A stretch of 64,000 nucleotides of DNA from Streptomyces sp. NBC_00820. Lineage in GTDB: Bacteria; Actinomycetota; Actinomycetes; Streptomycetales; Streptomycetaceae. Positions within the stretch are counted from its first letter, which is position 1, and the number at the start of each line of letters is the position of its first letter. A program made the position numbers and the translations under genes. This document shows, piece after piece, positions 44,042 to 52,518 of this stretch. Under the pieces are notes generated by a model, which searched no databases, had not been told where the DNA came from, and saw only the letters and a program-made list of their open reading frames with translations. Location: NCBI RefSeq assembly GCF_036347055.1, contig NZ_CP108882.1:6126001-6190000 (forward strand), given 5' to 3'.

Positions 44042-46641
44042 GCGGGACGAACCCCGGCACCAGCACGAACCCCAGCACCAGCACGAACCCCGGCACCAGC
44101 GGGACGAACCCCGGCGGCGGTCGGCTCCTGCCCGTCACCGACCTCTCCCTCGTCGTCCTCGTCGGCGCCTCCGGCTCCGGCAAGTCGACCTTCGCCCGCA
44201 GGCACTTCAAGCCCACCGAGGTGATCTCCTCGGACTTCTGCCGCGGTCTCGTCAGCGACGACGAGAACGACCAGAGCGCGACACGGGACGCCTTCGACGT
44301 CCTGCACTACATCGCGGGCAAGCGGCTGGCCGCCGGCCGCCGTACCGTCGTCGACGCCACCAGCGTGCAGCAGGACAGCAGGCGCCAGCTCGTCGACCTG
44401 GCCAGGACGTACGACGTGCTGCCCATCGCCATCGTGCTCGACGTACCCGAGGAGGTGTGCGCCGAGCGCAACGCGGCCCGCACCGACCGCGCCGACATGC
44501 CCCGCCGGGTCATCCAGCGCCACATCCGCGAACTCCGGCGCTCCCTGCGTCAGCTGGAGCGCGAGGGCTTCCGCAAGGTGCACGTGCGGCGCGGAGTCGA
44601 GGAGGTGGAGAACGCCACCGTCGTCACCGAGAAGCGGTTCAACGACCTGACCCACCTCACCGGCCCCTTCGACATCATCGGCGACATCCACGGCTGCTCG
44701 GCCGAACTGGAGGCGCTGCTGGTCAAGTTGGGCTACGTGGACGGCGTCCACCCCAAGGGCCGTACCGCGGTGTTCGTCGGCGACCTGGTCGACCGCGGCC
44801 CGGACAGCCCCGGCGTGCTGCGCCGCGTGATGGCCATGGTGAAGTCCGGCAACGCGCTGTGCGTGCCCGGCAACCACGAGAACAAGTACGGCCGTTACCT
44901 CAAGGGCCGCAACGTGCGGCACACGCACGGACTCGCCGAGACCATCCAGCAGATGGAGGGCGAGAGCGAGGAGTTCAAGCAGGAGGTGCGGAGGTTCCTG
45001 GACGGGCTGGTCAGCCACTACGTCCTGGACGGCGGACGGCTCGTCGTCTGCCACGCCGGCCTGCCCGAGAAGTACCACGGCCGTACCTCGGGCCGGGTGC
45101 GCTCGCACGCCCTGTACGGCGAAACCACGGGCGAGACGGACGAGTTCGGGCTGCCCGTGCGCTACCCGTGGGCGGAGGACTACCGCGGCCGGGCCGCCGT
45201 GGTCTACGGCCACACCCCGGTCCCCGAGGCCTCCTGGCTGAACAACACCATCTGCCTGGACACCGGAGCCGTCTTCGGCGGAAAGCTGACCGCGCTGCGC
45301 TGGCCGGAGCGCGAACTGGCCGACGTGCCGGCCGGGAAGGTCTGGTACGAGCCGGCGAAGCCGCTGCGTGCCGAGGCGCCCGGTGGGCACGACGGCCGGC
45401 CGCTGGACCTCGCGGACGTGCACGGGCGCAGGGGAGTGGAGACGCGGTACGCCGGCCGGGTGGCCGTCCGTGAGGAGAACGCGGCCGCCGCCCTGGAGGT
45501 CATGAGCCGTTTCGCCATCGACCCCCGCCTGCTGCCGTACCTGCCGCCGACCATGGCGCCGACGCCGACCTCGCAGGTCGACGGCTACCTGGAGCACCCG
45601 GCCGAGGCCTTCGCGCAGTACGCGCGGGACGGCGTCGCGCGCGTGGTGTGCGAGGAGAAGCACATGGGCTCGCGGGCCGTGGCCCTGGTGTGCCGGGACG
45701 CCGAGGCGGCGCGTGAGCGGTTCGGGGTGGACGGGCCGACCGGCTCGCTCTGCACCCGCACCGGGCGGCCGTTCTTCGACGACGGGACGGTGACCGAGGA
45801 GATCCTCGGCCGCCTCCGCTCGGCCGTCACGGACGCCGGCCTGTGGGAGGAGCTCGACACCGACTGGCTGCTGCTGGACGCCGAGCTGATGCCGTGGTCG
45901 CTGAAGGCCTCGGGCCTGCTGCGCAGCCAGTACGCGGCCGTGGGCGCCGCGTCCGGCGCGGTGTTCCCGGGCGCGCTCGCCGCCCTGGAGGCCGCCGCGG
46001 CCCGCGGCGCCGACGTGGGCGGACTCCTCGCCCGGCAGCGGGAACGCGCCGCCGACGCGGGGGCGTTCACCGACGCCTACCGCCGCTACTGCTGGACCAC
46101 CGACGGCCTGGACGGGGTACGACTGGCCCCCTTCCAGATCCTGGCCGCCCGCGGCCGCAGCCTCGCCGCGCTGCCGCACGACGAGCAACTGGCCCTCATC
46201 GACCGGATGGTGGAGAACGACGGCACCGGACTGCTGCAGACGACCCGGCGGCTGTACGTCGACACCGGCGACCCCGAGTCGGTGCGTGCCGGCGTCGACT
46301 GGTGGCTGGAGATGACCGGCCGCGGTGGCGAGGGCATGGTCGTCAAGCCGGTCGGCGCGCTCGTCCGGGACGAGCAGGGACGGCTGGTGCAGCCCGGCGT
46401 CAAGTGCCGTGGCCGCGAGTACCTGCGGATCATCTACGGCCCCGAGTACACCCGGCCCGACAACCTCGCCAAGCTGCGGCACCGGTTCCTGAACCACAAG
46501 CGGTCGCTGGCGATCCGCGAGTACGCCCTCGGCCTGGAGGCCCTGGACCGGCTCGCGGAGGGCGAGCCGCTGTGGCGGGTGCACGAGGCGGTGTTCGGCG
46601 TGCTCGCCCTGGAGTCGGAACCGGTCGACCCGCGCCTGTAG
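44038..46641 (+). CDS. pnkp: Polynucleotide kinase-phosphatase-ligase (RNA repair)
   Basis: The 867-residue protein has the three-domain Pnkp order. A 5'-kinase has Walker A GASGSGKST (43-51). A binuclear metallophosphatase begins near residue 211 (DIIGDIHGCS, GDLVDRGPDS, GNHENK, VCHAGLP, YGHTPV). The C-terminal ligase/adenylyltransferase has the nucleophile in EEKHMGSRA (K541) and GGEGMVVKP. It heals 5'-OH and 2',3'-cyclic phosphate ends and, with Hen1, seals RNA cut by ribotoxins. The first 28 residues are a repeat-encoded GTNPGTSTNPST tract not needed for the fold. ATGA overlap with hen1 implies coupled synthesis. Confidence 0.95.
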   Translation: MSGTNPGTSTNPSTSTNPGTSGTNPGGGRLLPVTDLSLVVLVGASGSGKSTFARRHFKPTEVISSDFCRGLVSDDENDQSATRDAFDVLHYIAGKRLAAGRRTVVDATSVQQDSRRQLVDLARTYDVLPIAIVLDVPEEVCAERNAARTDRADMPRRVIQRHIRELRRSLRQLEREGFRKVHVRRGVEEVENATVVTEKRFNDLTHLTGPFDIIGDIHGCSAELEALLVKLGYVDGVHPKGRTAVFVGDLVDRGPDSPGVLRRVMAMVKSGNALCVPGNHENKYGRYLKGRNVRHTHGLAETIQQMEGESEEFKQEVRRFLDGLVSHYVLDGGRLVVCHAGLPEKYHGRTSGRVRSHALYGETTGETDEFGLPVRYPWAEDYRGRAAVVYGHTPVPEASWLNNTICLDTGAVFGGKLTALRWPERELADVPAGKVWYEPAKPLRAEAPGGHDGRPLDLADVHGRRGVETRYAGRVAVREENAAAALEVMSRFAIDPRLLPYLPPTMAPTPTSQVDGYLEHPAEAFAQYARDGVARVVCEEKHMGSRAVALVCRDAEAARERFGVDGPTGSLCTRTGRPFFDDGTVTEEILGRLRSAVTDAGLWEELDTDWLLLDAELMPWSLKASGLLRSQYAAVGAASGAVFPGALAALEAAAARGADVGGLLARQRERAADAGAFTDAYRRYCWTTDGLDGVRLAPFQILAARGRSLAALPHDEQLALIDRMVENDGTGLLQTTRRLYVDTGDPESVRAGVDWWLEMTGRGGEGMVVKPVGALVRDEQGRLVQPGVKCRGREYLRIIYGPEYTRPDNLAKLRHRFLNHKRSLAIREYALGLEALDRLAEGEPLWRVHEAVFGVLALESEPVDPRL

Positions 46642-46650
46642 GCGGCCGCC

Positions 46651-46713
46651 GGCAGCTCCGGCAGCTCCGGCAGCTCCGGCAGCTCCGGCAGCTCCGGCAG
46701 CTCCGGCAGCTCC
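46651..46713. repeat. Seven tandem GGCAGCTCC units
   Basis: A perfect 9-bp microsatellite starts ten bases after the pnkp stop codon. Confidence 0.9.
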
Positions 46714-47046
46714 GGACGTCGGCGGGCCGCGCTGGACGCCCGCCGATCCGGCGCCCGCCGATCCGGCGCCCGCCGACCCGGCACCCGCCGACCCGGCACC
46801 CGCCGACCCGGCGGGCGTCGGGCGGCTCGGCCTGATCGGCGGCGGCCGGGCGGCGACCCTTCCCCGGCTCCTCCGCGCTTCCGGAGCCGCCCCCGTGCCG
46901 CCCCGTGCACCGCGGTCCGAGGGGCGGGGGAGGGGACCCCTGGACGTACGCTGCGGCCCCGCTTGTCGTCGACCTGACGAAAACAGACGGCGGCGGAAAC
47001 CGCCGAGAAGAGCGTGAACCGGGGTGTCCGTGGCCAGGATGGAGAC
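46714..47046. other. Repeat-rich spacer between pnkp and arcA
   Basis: The 405-bp gap holds two minisatellites and GC-rich filler. The part after 46920 (GGGGCGGGGGAGGGG, then the less GC-rich CGTCGACCTGACGAAAACAG) should carry the arcA promoter. No gene is supported. Confidence 0.4.
46741..46815. repeat. Five tandem 15-bp units
   Basis: The unit CGCCGAYCCGGCRCC is repeated five times with a stepwise change from the first two to the last three copies, and the last copy ends variantly. Confidence 0.85.
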
Positions 47047-48270
47047 ATGGCATTCCACGTCGACTCCGAGGCCGGGCGCCTGCGCCGCGTGATCCTGCAC
47101 CGGCCCGACCTCGAGCTCAAGAGGCTCACCCCGAGCAACAAGGACGCCCTGCTCTTCGACGACCTGCTCTGGGTGCGCCGGGCGCGCGCCGAGCACGACG
47201 GGTTCGCCGACGTCCTGCGCGACCGCGGGGTCGCCGTCCATCTCTTCGGCGACCTGCTCACCGAGACCCTGGCGATCCCCGCCGCCCGGTCGCTCGTCCT
47301 GGACCGCGTCTTCGACGAGAAGGAGTACGGCCCGCTCGCCACCGACCACCTGCGCGCCGCGTTCGACCGGATGGCCCCGGGCGAACTGGGCGAGGCGCTG
47401 GTCGGCGGCATGACCAAGCGGGAGTTCCTGGAGGGGCACGCCGAGCCCGCCTCCGTCCGCTTCCACGTCATGGAGCTGGACGACTTCCTGCTCGGCCCGC
47501 TGCCCAACCACCTCTTCACCCGTGACACCTCGGCGTGGATCTACGACGGCGTCTCCATCAACGCCATGCGCTGGCCGGCCCGGCAGCGGGAGACCGTGCA
47601 CTTCGAGGCGATCTACCGGCACCACCCGCTGTTCCGTGACGAAACGTTCCACGTGTGGTCGCGCGGACAGGCCGACTACCCCTCCACCATCGAGGGCGGC
47701 GACGTCCTGGTGATCGGCAACGGCGCCGTCCTCATCGGCATGAGCGAGCGCACCACCCCGCAGGCCGTGGAGATGCTGGCCCACAAGCTGTTCGCGGCGG
47801 GCTCGGCCCGCACGATCGTGGCGCTGGACATGCCCAAGCGGCGCGCGTTCATGCACCTCGACACCGTGATGACCATGGTGGACGGCGACACCTTCACGCA
47901 GTACGCCGGGCTCGGCATGCTGCGGTCGTACACCATCGAGCCCGGGGCCGGGGAGCGCGAGCTGAAGGTCACCGACCATCCGCCGGAGCACATGCACCGG
48001 GCGATCGCCGCGGCGCTCGGTCTCGGCGAGATCCGGGTGCTGACCGCGACGCAGGACGTGCACGCGGCCGAGCGCGAGCAGTGGGACGACGGCTGCAACG
48101 TGCTCGCCGTCGAACCCGGCGTCGTCGTAGCCTACGAGCGCAACGCCACCACCAACACGCACCTGCGCAAGCAGGGCATCGAGGTGATCGAGATCCCGGG
48201 CAGCGAACTGGGCCGGGGCCGGGGCGGGCCGCGCTGCATGAGCTGTCCGGTGGAACGGGAGGCGGTGTGA
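47047..48270 (+). CDS. arcA: Arginine deiminase
   Basis: GGATGGAGAC precedes the ATG. The 407-residue guanidino-modifying enzyme has all ADI motifs: [20 protein letters not shown], the catalytic His in [12 protein letters not shown] and the nucleophile Cys400 in RCMSCPV. It converts arginine to citrulline and ammonia in the cytoplasm. The next gene encodes ornithine carbamoyltransferase, which in the catabolic direction splits citrulline. No carbamate kinase gene is in the window, so ATP formation by a full ADI pathway is not established here. Confidence 0.95.
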   Translation: MAFHVDSEAGRLRRVILHRPDLELKRLTPSNKDALLFDDLLWVRRARAEHDGFADVLRDRGVAVHLFGDLLTETLAIPAARSLVLDRVFDEKEYGPLATDHLRAAFDRMAPGELGEALVGGMTKREFLEGHAEPASVRFHVMELDDFLLGPLPNHLFTRDTSAWIYDGVSINAMRWPARQRETVHFEAIYRHHPLFRDETFHVWSRGQADYPSTIEGGDVLVIGNGAVLIGMSERTTPQAVEMLAHKLFAAGSARTIVALDMPKRRAFMHLDTVMTMVDGDTFTQYAGLGMLRSYTIEPGAGERELKVTDHPPEHMHRAIAAALGLGEIRVLTATQDVHAAEREQWDDGCNVLAVEPGVVVAYERNATTNTHLRKQGIEVIEIPGSELGRGRGGPRCMSCPVEREAV

Positions 48271-48280
48271 GCGGACCCAC

Positions 48281-48324
48281 TGCATAAACGCTGAATATCC
48301 ATGCTATATGTCGTATAGAATTCC
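48281..48324. promoter_or_regulatory. AT-rich, ARG-box-like control region of argF
   Basis: This 44-bp stretch in the 87-bp arcA-argF gap is about two-thirds A/T, exceptional for this genome. It holds TGCATAAACGC, TGAATATCCATGC and CTATATGTCGTATAG half-site-like elements. ArgR/AhrC boxes are 18-bp imperfect palindromes built on TGAAT/TGCAT-type half sites, so arginine control is plausible. Confidence 0.45.
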
Positions 48325-48357
48325 AGAGTCTGTGCACCCGTACCTCTGGAGCGCCCC

Positions 48358-49365
48358 ATGGCGACAGTCCCGACAGCCCTCACCGGCCGCCACTTCCTCA
48401 AGGAGCTGGACTTCACCGGTGAGGAGTTCCGCGGCCTGATCACGCTTGCCGCGGAGCTGAAGGCTGCCAAGAAGGCCGGGACCGAGACGCGGCACCTGCG
48501 GGGCCGGAACATCGCCCTGATCTTCGAGAAGACCTCGACGCGCACCCGCTGTGCGTTCGAGGTCGCCGCCGCCGACCAGGGTGCGCACACCACCTACCTC
48601 GACCCGGCCGGCTCGCAGATCGGACACAAGGAGTCCGTGAAGGACACCGCGCGTGTCCTCGGGCGGATGTACGACGCCATCGAGTACCGGGGGCACGGGC
48701 AGGGCGTGGTCGAGGAGCTGGCCGTGCACGCCGGGGTCCCCGTCTACAACGGCCTGACCGACGAGTGGCACCCCACCCAGATGCTCGCCGACGTGCTCAC
48801 CATGACCGAGCACAGCGACAAGCCCCTGGGTCGGATCGCCTTCGCCTACCTCGGCGACGCCCGCTACAACATGGGCAACTCCTACCTGGTCACCGGCGCC
48901 CTGCTCGGCATGGACGTGCGCATCGTCGCGCCCCGGGTGCTGTGGCCGGACGAGACGATCGTCGCGCTGGCCCGGCGGCTCGCCGCCGCCTCCGGTGCCC
49001 GGATCACGCTCACCGACGAGGTGGCGGAAGGGGTGCGCGGCTGCGACTTCCTCGCCACCGACGTCTGGGTGTCGATGGGCGAGCCCAAGGAGGTCTGGGA
49101 CGAGCGCATCGCGCTGCTCGGTCCGTACGCCGTGACCATGGACACGCTGCGCGCCACCGGCAACCCGGACGTGAAGTTCCTGCACTGCCTGCCGGCCTTC
49201 CATGACCTCGGCACCGCTGTCGGCCGTGAGATCCACGAGCGGCACGGGCTGACCGAGCTGGAGGTCACCGACGAGGTGTTCGAGTCCGAGCACTCCGTCG
49301 TCTTCGACGAGGCGGAGAACCGGATGCACACGATCAAGGCGGTGCTCGTGGCGACTCTCGCCTGA
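48358..49365 (+). CDS. argF: Ornithine carbamoyltransferase
   Basis: The 335-residue enzyme has the carbamoyl-phosphate site [12 protein letters not shown], the HPTQMLAD motif, the ornithine loop and the catalytic LHCLPAFHD. It makes citrulline from ornithine and carbamoyl phosphate or runs the reverse reaction. Being next to arcA and separate from other arginine biosynthesis genes points to the catabolic type (arcB), but the sequence alone does not decide this. Confidence 0.95.
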   Translation: MATVPTALTGRHFLKELDFTGEEFRGLITLAAELKAAKKAGTETRHLRGRNIALIFEKTSTRTRCAFEVAAADQGAHTTYLDPAGSQIGHKESVKDTARVLGRMYDAIEYRGHGQGVVEELAVHAGVPVYNGLTDEWHPTQMLADVLTMTEHSDKPLGRIAFAYLGDARYNMGNSYLVTGALLGMDVRIVAPRVLWPDETIVALARRLAAASGARITLTDEVAEGVRGCDFLATDVWVSMGEPKEVWDERIALLGPYAVTMDTLRATGNPDVKFLHCLPAFHDLGTAVGREIHERHGLTELEVTDEVFESEHSVVFDEAENRMHTIKAVLVATLA

Positions 49366-49441
49366 TCGGCATCACGAATCTCGCCTGAGCTACGTCACAA
49401 ACCCCTTCCTGACCGGCCGTATCGCCCTTTATCCTGACAAA

Positions 49442-49469
49442 CGGCCCGGTGCCACCCCCGCCCGGGCCG
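49442..49469 (+). terminator. Hairpin after argF
   Basis: CGGCCCGG and CCGGGCCG pair across a 12-base loop in the 157-bp gap before the transporter gene. Confidence 0.5.
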
Positions 49470-49522
49470 CTGTCGCGCCCCCACAGGTCGCGCCCGCACC
49501 ACCAGAAACGAGCACCACCCGT

Positions 49523-50971
49523 ATGCCCGCTCCCCGTATCAAATCCCCACACCTGCTCGTCGCCGAATCCGGCGCCGACCGCGAGGGGCACGGCCTGAAG
49601 CGCACCATGGGCCTGTTCCAGCTCATCTGCTTCGGTGTCGGCGCCATCGTCGGAACCGGCATCTTCGTCGGCCTGTCCGGCTCCGTGGCCCAGGCCGGTC
49701 CCGGCGTGGTCGTCTCCTTCGTCCTCGCCGCGCTCACCTGCGTCTTCACCGCCTTCTCCTTCGCCGAGCTGGGCGGCGCGATACCGGTCTCCGGCTCCTC
49801 CTACTCCTTCGCCTACGCCGGCCTCGGCGAGTCCACCGCCTTCCTGGTCGGCTGGTGCCTGCTGCTGGAGTACGGCGTGTCGATCTCGGCCGTGGCCGTC
49901 GGCTGGAGCCAGTACGTCAACGAGCTGCTGCACACCCTCACCGGCTGGCAGCTGCCCGCCGTGCTCTCGAACGGACCCGCCGACGGCGGGTTCGTCAACC
50001 TGCCCGCCGTGATCGTCATCGCGATGGCCGCCGTCCTGCTGGTGCGCGGTGTGCGCGAGAGCGCCCGGGCCACCGCCGCCATGGCCGTCGTCAAGATCGG
50101 CATCCTGATCGCCTTCTGCGTCATCGGCTTCAGCGCGTTCAAGCACGGCAACCTCTCGCCGTTCTCCCCGGCGGGCCTCGGCGGCATCGGCGCGGGCACC
50201 ACGGCGGCCTTCTTCTCCTACATCGGCTTCGACGCGATCACCACCGCCGGCGAGGAGGCCAAGAACCCCCGCCGCGACATCCCGGTCGCGATCCTCGTCT
50301 GCCTGGGCGTGGCCACGCTGCTGTACTGCGCCGTCGCCGTCGCCGCGATCGGTGCCGTCGGCGGCCACCAGGTCGCCGGCCGGTCCGCCGCGCTGTCGTA
50401 CGTGGTGAACCAGGTGACCGGGTCGCACATCGGCGGCGGGATCATCGCCTTCGGCGCGGTCGTCGCCATCGCCTCGGTCGTGCTCGCCGTGATGTACGGC
50501 CAGACCCGCATCCTGATGTCGATGGCCCGCGACGGACTCGTCCCGCGCGCCTTCGAGAAGGTCTCGCCCCGGACCTCCACGCCGGTCAGGGGCACCGTGA
50601 TCACCGCGATCGTCTTCGCGCTGCCGGCGGCCTTCTGCCCGCTGGACGCGGTCGTCAACCTGAGCACCATCGGCACGCTCGCCATCATGGCGGTGGTCAA
50701 CATCGTGGTGATCGCCCTGCGCCGCCGTGAGCCGGGCCTGGCCCGCGGCTTCCGGGTGCCGCTCTACCCGGTCATGCCGCTGCTCGGCGTCGCCTTCTGC
50801 CTCTACCTGATGTACGAGACGGGCTGGAAGACCTGGATCCAGTTCGCGGTGTTCCTCGCCGTGGGCCTGCTCGTGTACGTCGGCTACGGGCGCCGGCACT
50901 CCACGCTGGCCCGCGCCGCCTCCGCCGAGGTCACCTCGGCCGACGCTGAGCGGGAACCACAGGCAGTCTGA
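49523..50971 (+). CDS. APC-superfamily amino acid permease (CAT type)
   Basis: The 482-residue protein has twelve predicted membrane helices, starting with the substrate-binding first helix LICFGVGAIVGTGIFVGLSG. An FAELGGAIPVSGSSYSFAYA segment and the CAT-type FIGFDAI-like SYIGFDAITTAGEEAKNPRRDIP loop follow. Such permeases take up or exchange cationic amino acids. Directly downstream of arcA and argF, arginine/ornithine transport is the likely job. Its 3' end overlaps the convergent ATP-binding gene by 41 bp. Confidence 0.88.
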   Translation: MPAPRIKSPHLLVAESGADREGHGLKRTMGLFQLICFGVGAIVGTGIFVGLSGSVAQAGPGVVVSFVLAALTCVFTAFSFAELGGAIPVSGSSYSFAYAGLGESTAFLVGWCLLLEYGVSISAVAVGWSQYVNELLHTLTGWQLPAVLSNGPADGGFVNLPAVIVIAMAAVLLVRGVRESARATAAMAVVKIGILIAFCVIGFSAFKHGNLSPFSPAGLGGIGAGTTAAFFSYIGFDAITTAGEEAKNPRRDIPVAILVCLGVATLLYCAVAVAAIGAVGGHQVAGRSAALSYVVNQVTGSHIGGGIIAFGAVVAIASVVLAVMYGQTRILMSMARDGLVPRAFEKVSPRTSTPVRGTVITAIVFALPAAFCPLDAVVNLSTIGTLAIMAVVNIVVIALRRREPGLARGFRVPLYPVMPLLGVAFCLYLMYETGWKTWIQFAVFLAVGLLVYVGYGRRHSTLARAASAEVTSADAEREPQAV

Positions 50972-51383
50972 ACCACACCGCCTTGCCCGACGAGGTAGGG
51001 CGGTGACCACAGGACGAACTGAGGGCGCGGATCAGCAGCAGACCGCGCCCTCCTTCCTGCCACGGGTCGGGCGCCTCGAGCACGGGACGCGTGAGATGGC
51101 CGGGCGGCTCGGGGTCCGGATCGTGGACCTCGACCTGGCAGCCGGTCGGCCGCAGCTCCACCACCAGCTCGATCGGGCCGCTCCCGGCGGTGTGCTCCAC
51201 CGCGTTGGCCACCAGCTCCGCCGTGAGCAGCTCAGCCGTGTCGCTGTCGGGGGTGTGCTCCACCTCGGCGAGCGCCGTGCGCACCAGCGCACGCGCGACC
51301 GGCACCGCCGCGGCGGTGTGCGGCAGCGCGATACGCCAGGAGGCCGATTCGGTGGGGCGTTCGTGCAAGGCGAGTCCGTTCAT
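50931..51383 (-). CDS. RsbW-like ATP-binding protein (HATPase_c_2)
   Basis: The 150-residue protein has a GHKL kinase fold: AELLTAELVANAVEHT (N box), VEVHDPDPEPP (G1-like) and GGRGLLLIRALSSSCGHRP (G2). Streptomyces have dozens of such short anti-sigma-factor-like kinases, many without a known partner. No anti-anti-sigma or sigma gene is adjacent. It is convergent with the permease gene. Confidence 0.85.
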   Translation of the reverse strand: MNGLALHERPTESASWRIALPHTAAAVPVARALVRTALAEVEHTPDSDTAELLTAELVANAVEHTAGSGPIELVVELRPTGCQVEVHDPDPEPPGHLTRPVLEAPDPWQEGGRGLLLIRALSSSCGHRPTSSGKAVWFRLPVVPAQRRPR

Positions 51384-51690
51384 GAAGCAGGCTGTCCCGC
51401 TTTCGACTGTAGGAATGGTACGGGTCCGGACATGAAGATCGTCTTCGGGCGCCGTCGGGGCGCCGAGGACAACTCCGTCTCCGGCAGGGGGTGCCCTACC
51501 CGGCCGGACATCCCGCCTCCCACGGCCGCGCGCACTGTTACGCCGCCGTGGCGGACCCGTGACGCGAGTGACGCCGCCGGACCGCGCGCGACGCGCCCTG
51601 TCGCGTACTCGTGACGACAGTCACAAATGGGTGATAGCTTCGTGGGGTAGCGCAACGTGAGGTACCGCCCCCTCTAGGAGGCCGCACGTC
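51384..51690. other. Promoter region of the aromatic-CoA cluster
   Basis: No gene is convincing. A short reverse frame (51380-51655) lacks codon bias. The operator at 51611, GATAGCTTCG and the ribosome-binding site AGGAGG (51676-51681) lead into the enoyl-CoA hydratase gene. Confidence 0.45.
51611..51624. promoter_or_regulatory. Probable PaaX-family operator, copy 1
   Basis: GTGACGACAGTCAC is a perfect five-base-arm palindrome. It agrees at 12 of 14 positions with GTGACGGCAGTCAA at 57975, in the divergent promoter of the same pathway. This suggests one regulator for both transcription units. Confidence 0.6.
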
Positions 51691-52518
51691 ATGAGTCCCT
51701 TCACCGGCTCCGCCGCCCGCACCGGCGACTGGGAGCACCTGCGGGTCCAGATCGCCGACGGGGTCGCCACGGTCACCCTGGCCCGCCCCGACAAGCTCAA
51801 CGCCCTCACCTTCGGCGCCTACGCCGACCTGCGCGACCTGCTCGCCGAGCTGTCCCGCGAGCGGTCGGTCCGGGCCCTGGTGCTGGCCGGCGAGGGGCGC
51901 GGATTCTGCTCCGGCGGCGACGTGGACGAGATCATCGGCGCCACCCTGTCCATGGACACCGCCCAGCTGCTCGACTTCAACCGGATGACCGGGCAGGTCG
52001 TACGGGCGGTACGCGAATGCCCGTTCCCGGTGGTCGCCGCCGTGCACGGGGTTGCCGCGGGTGCCGGGGCCGTCCTCGCGCTCGCCGCGGACTTCCGGGT
52101 CGCCGACCCCTCGGCCCGGTTCGCCTTCCTCTTCACCCGCGTCGGCCTGTCCGGCGGCGACATGGGCGCGGCCTACCTGCTGCCGCGGGTCGTCGGCCTC
52201 GGCCACGCCACCCGCCTGCTCATGCTCGGCGAGCCGGTCCGGGCGACGGAGGCCGAGCGCATCGGCCTGATCAGCGAGCTGGCGGAGGAGGGCGGCACCC
52301 ACGAGGCCGCCCAGGCGCTGGCCCGCCGCCTCGCCGACGGCCCCGCTCTGGCGTACGCGCAGACGAAGGCCCTGCTCACCGCCGAGCTGGACATGCCCCT
52401 GGCGGCGGCGATCGAACTCGACGCCTCCACCCAGGCCCTGCTGATGAACGGCGAGGACTACGCGGAGTTCCACGCGGCGTTCACCGAGAAGCGCCCCCCG
52501 AAGTGGCGGGGGCGATGA
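51691..52518 (+). CDS. Enoyl-CoA hydratase/isomerase family protein
   Basis: AGGAGG precedes the ATG. The 275-residue crotonase-fold protein has the CoA oxyanion-hole segments (LVLAGEGRGFCSGGDVDEI and HGVAAGAGAVLALAADFRVA). The following catalytic loop reads FLFTRVGLSGGDMGAAYLLP, where Asp rather than Glu is at the active-site position, as in several ring-fission or isomerase-type members. Its stop overlaps the start of the monooxygenase gene. It probably hydrates or opens the dearomatised ring product made by that enzyme. Confidence 0.85.
   Translation: MSPFTGSAARTGDWEHLRVQIADGVATVTLARPDKLNALTFGAYADLRDLLAELSRERSVRALVLAGEGRGFCSGGDVDEIIGATLSMDTAQLLDFNRMTGQVVRAVRECPFPVVAAVHGVAAGAGAVLALAADFRVADPSARFAFLFTRVGLSGGDMGAAYLLPRVVGLGHATRLLMLGEPVRATEAERIGLISELAEEGGTHEAAQALARRLADGPALAYAQTKALLTAELDMPLAAAIELDASTQALLMNGEDYAEFHAAFTEKRPPKWRGR

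Noticed and set aside
46651..46815. Tandem units after pnkp considered as a CRISPR array
   Set aside because: Units of 9 and 15 bp abut without spacers; these are minisatellites.
43687..48285. Very long open frame on the reverse strand across hen1, pnkp and arcA
   Set aside because: It is antisense to three clearly recognisable genes and has the codon pattern of a GC3 shadow; no domain is recognisable.
51380..51655. Reverse 91-codon frame upstream of the enoyl-CoA hydratase gene
   Set aside because: No ribosome-binding site or codon bias, and it overlaps the promoter and operator of the next gene.
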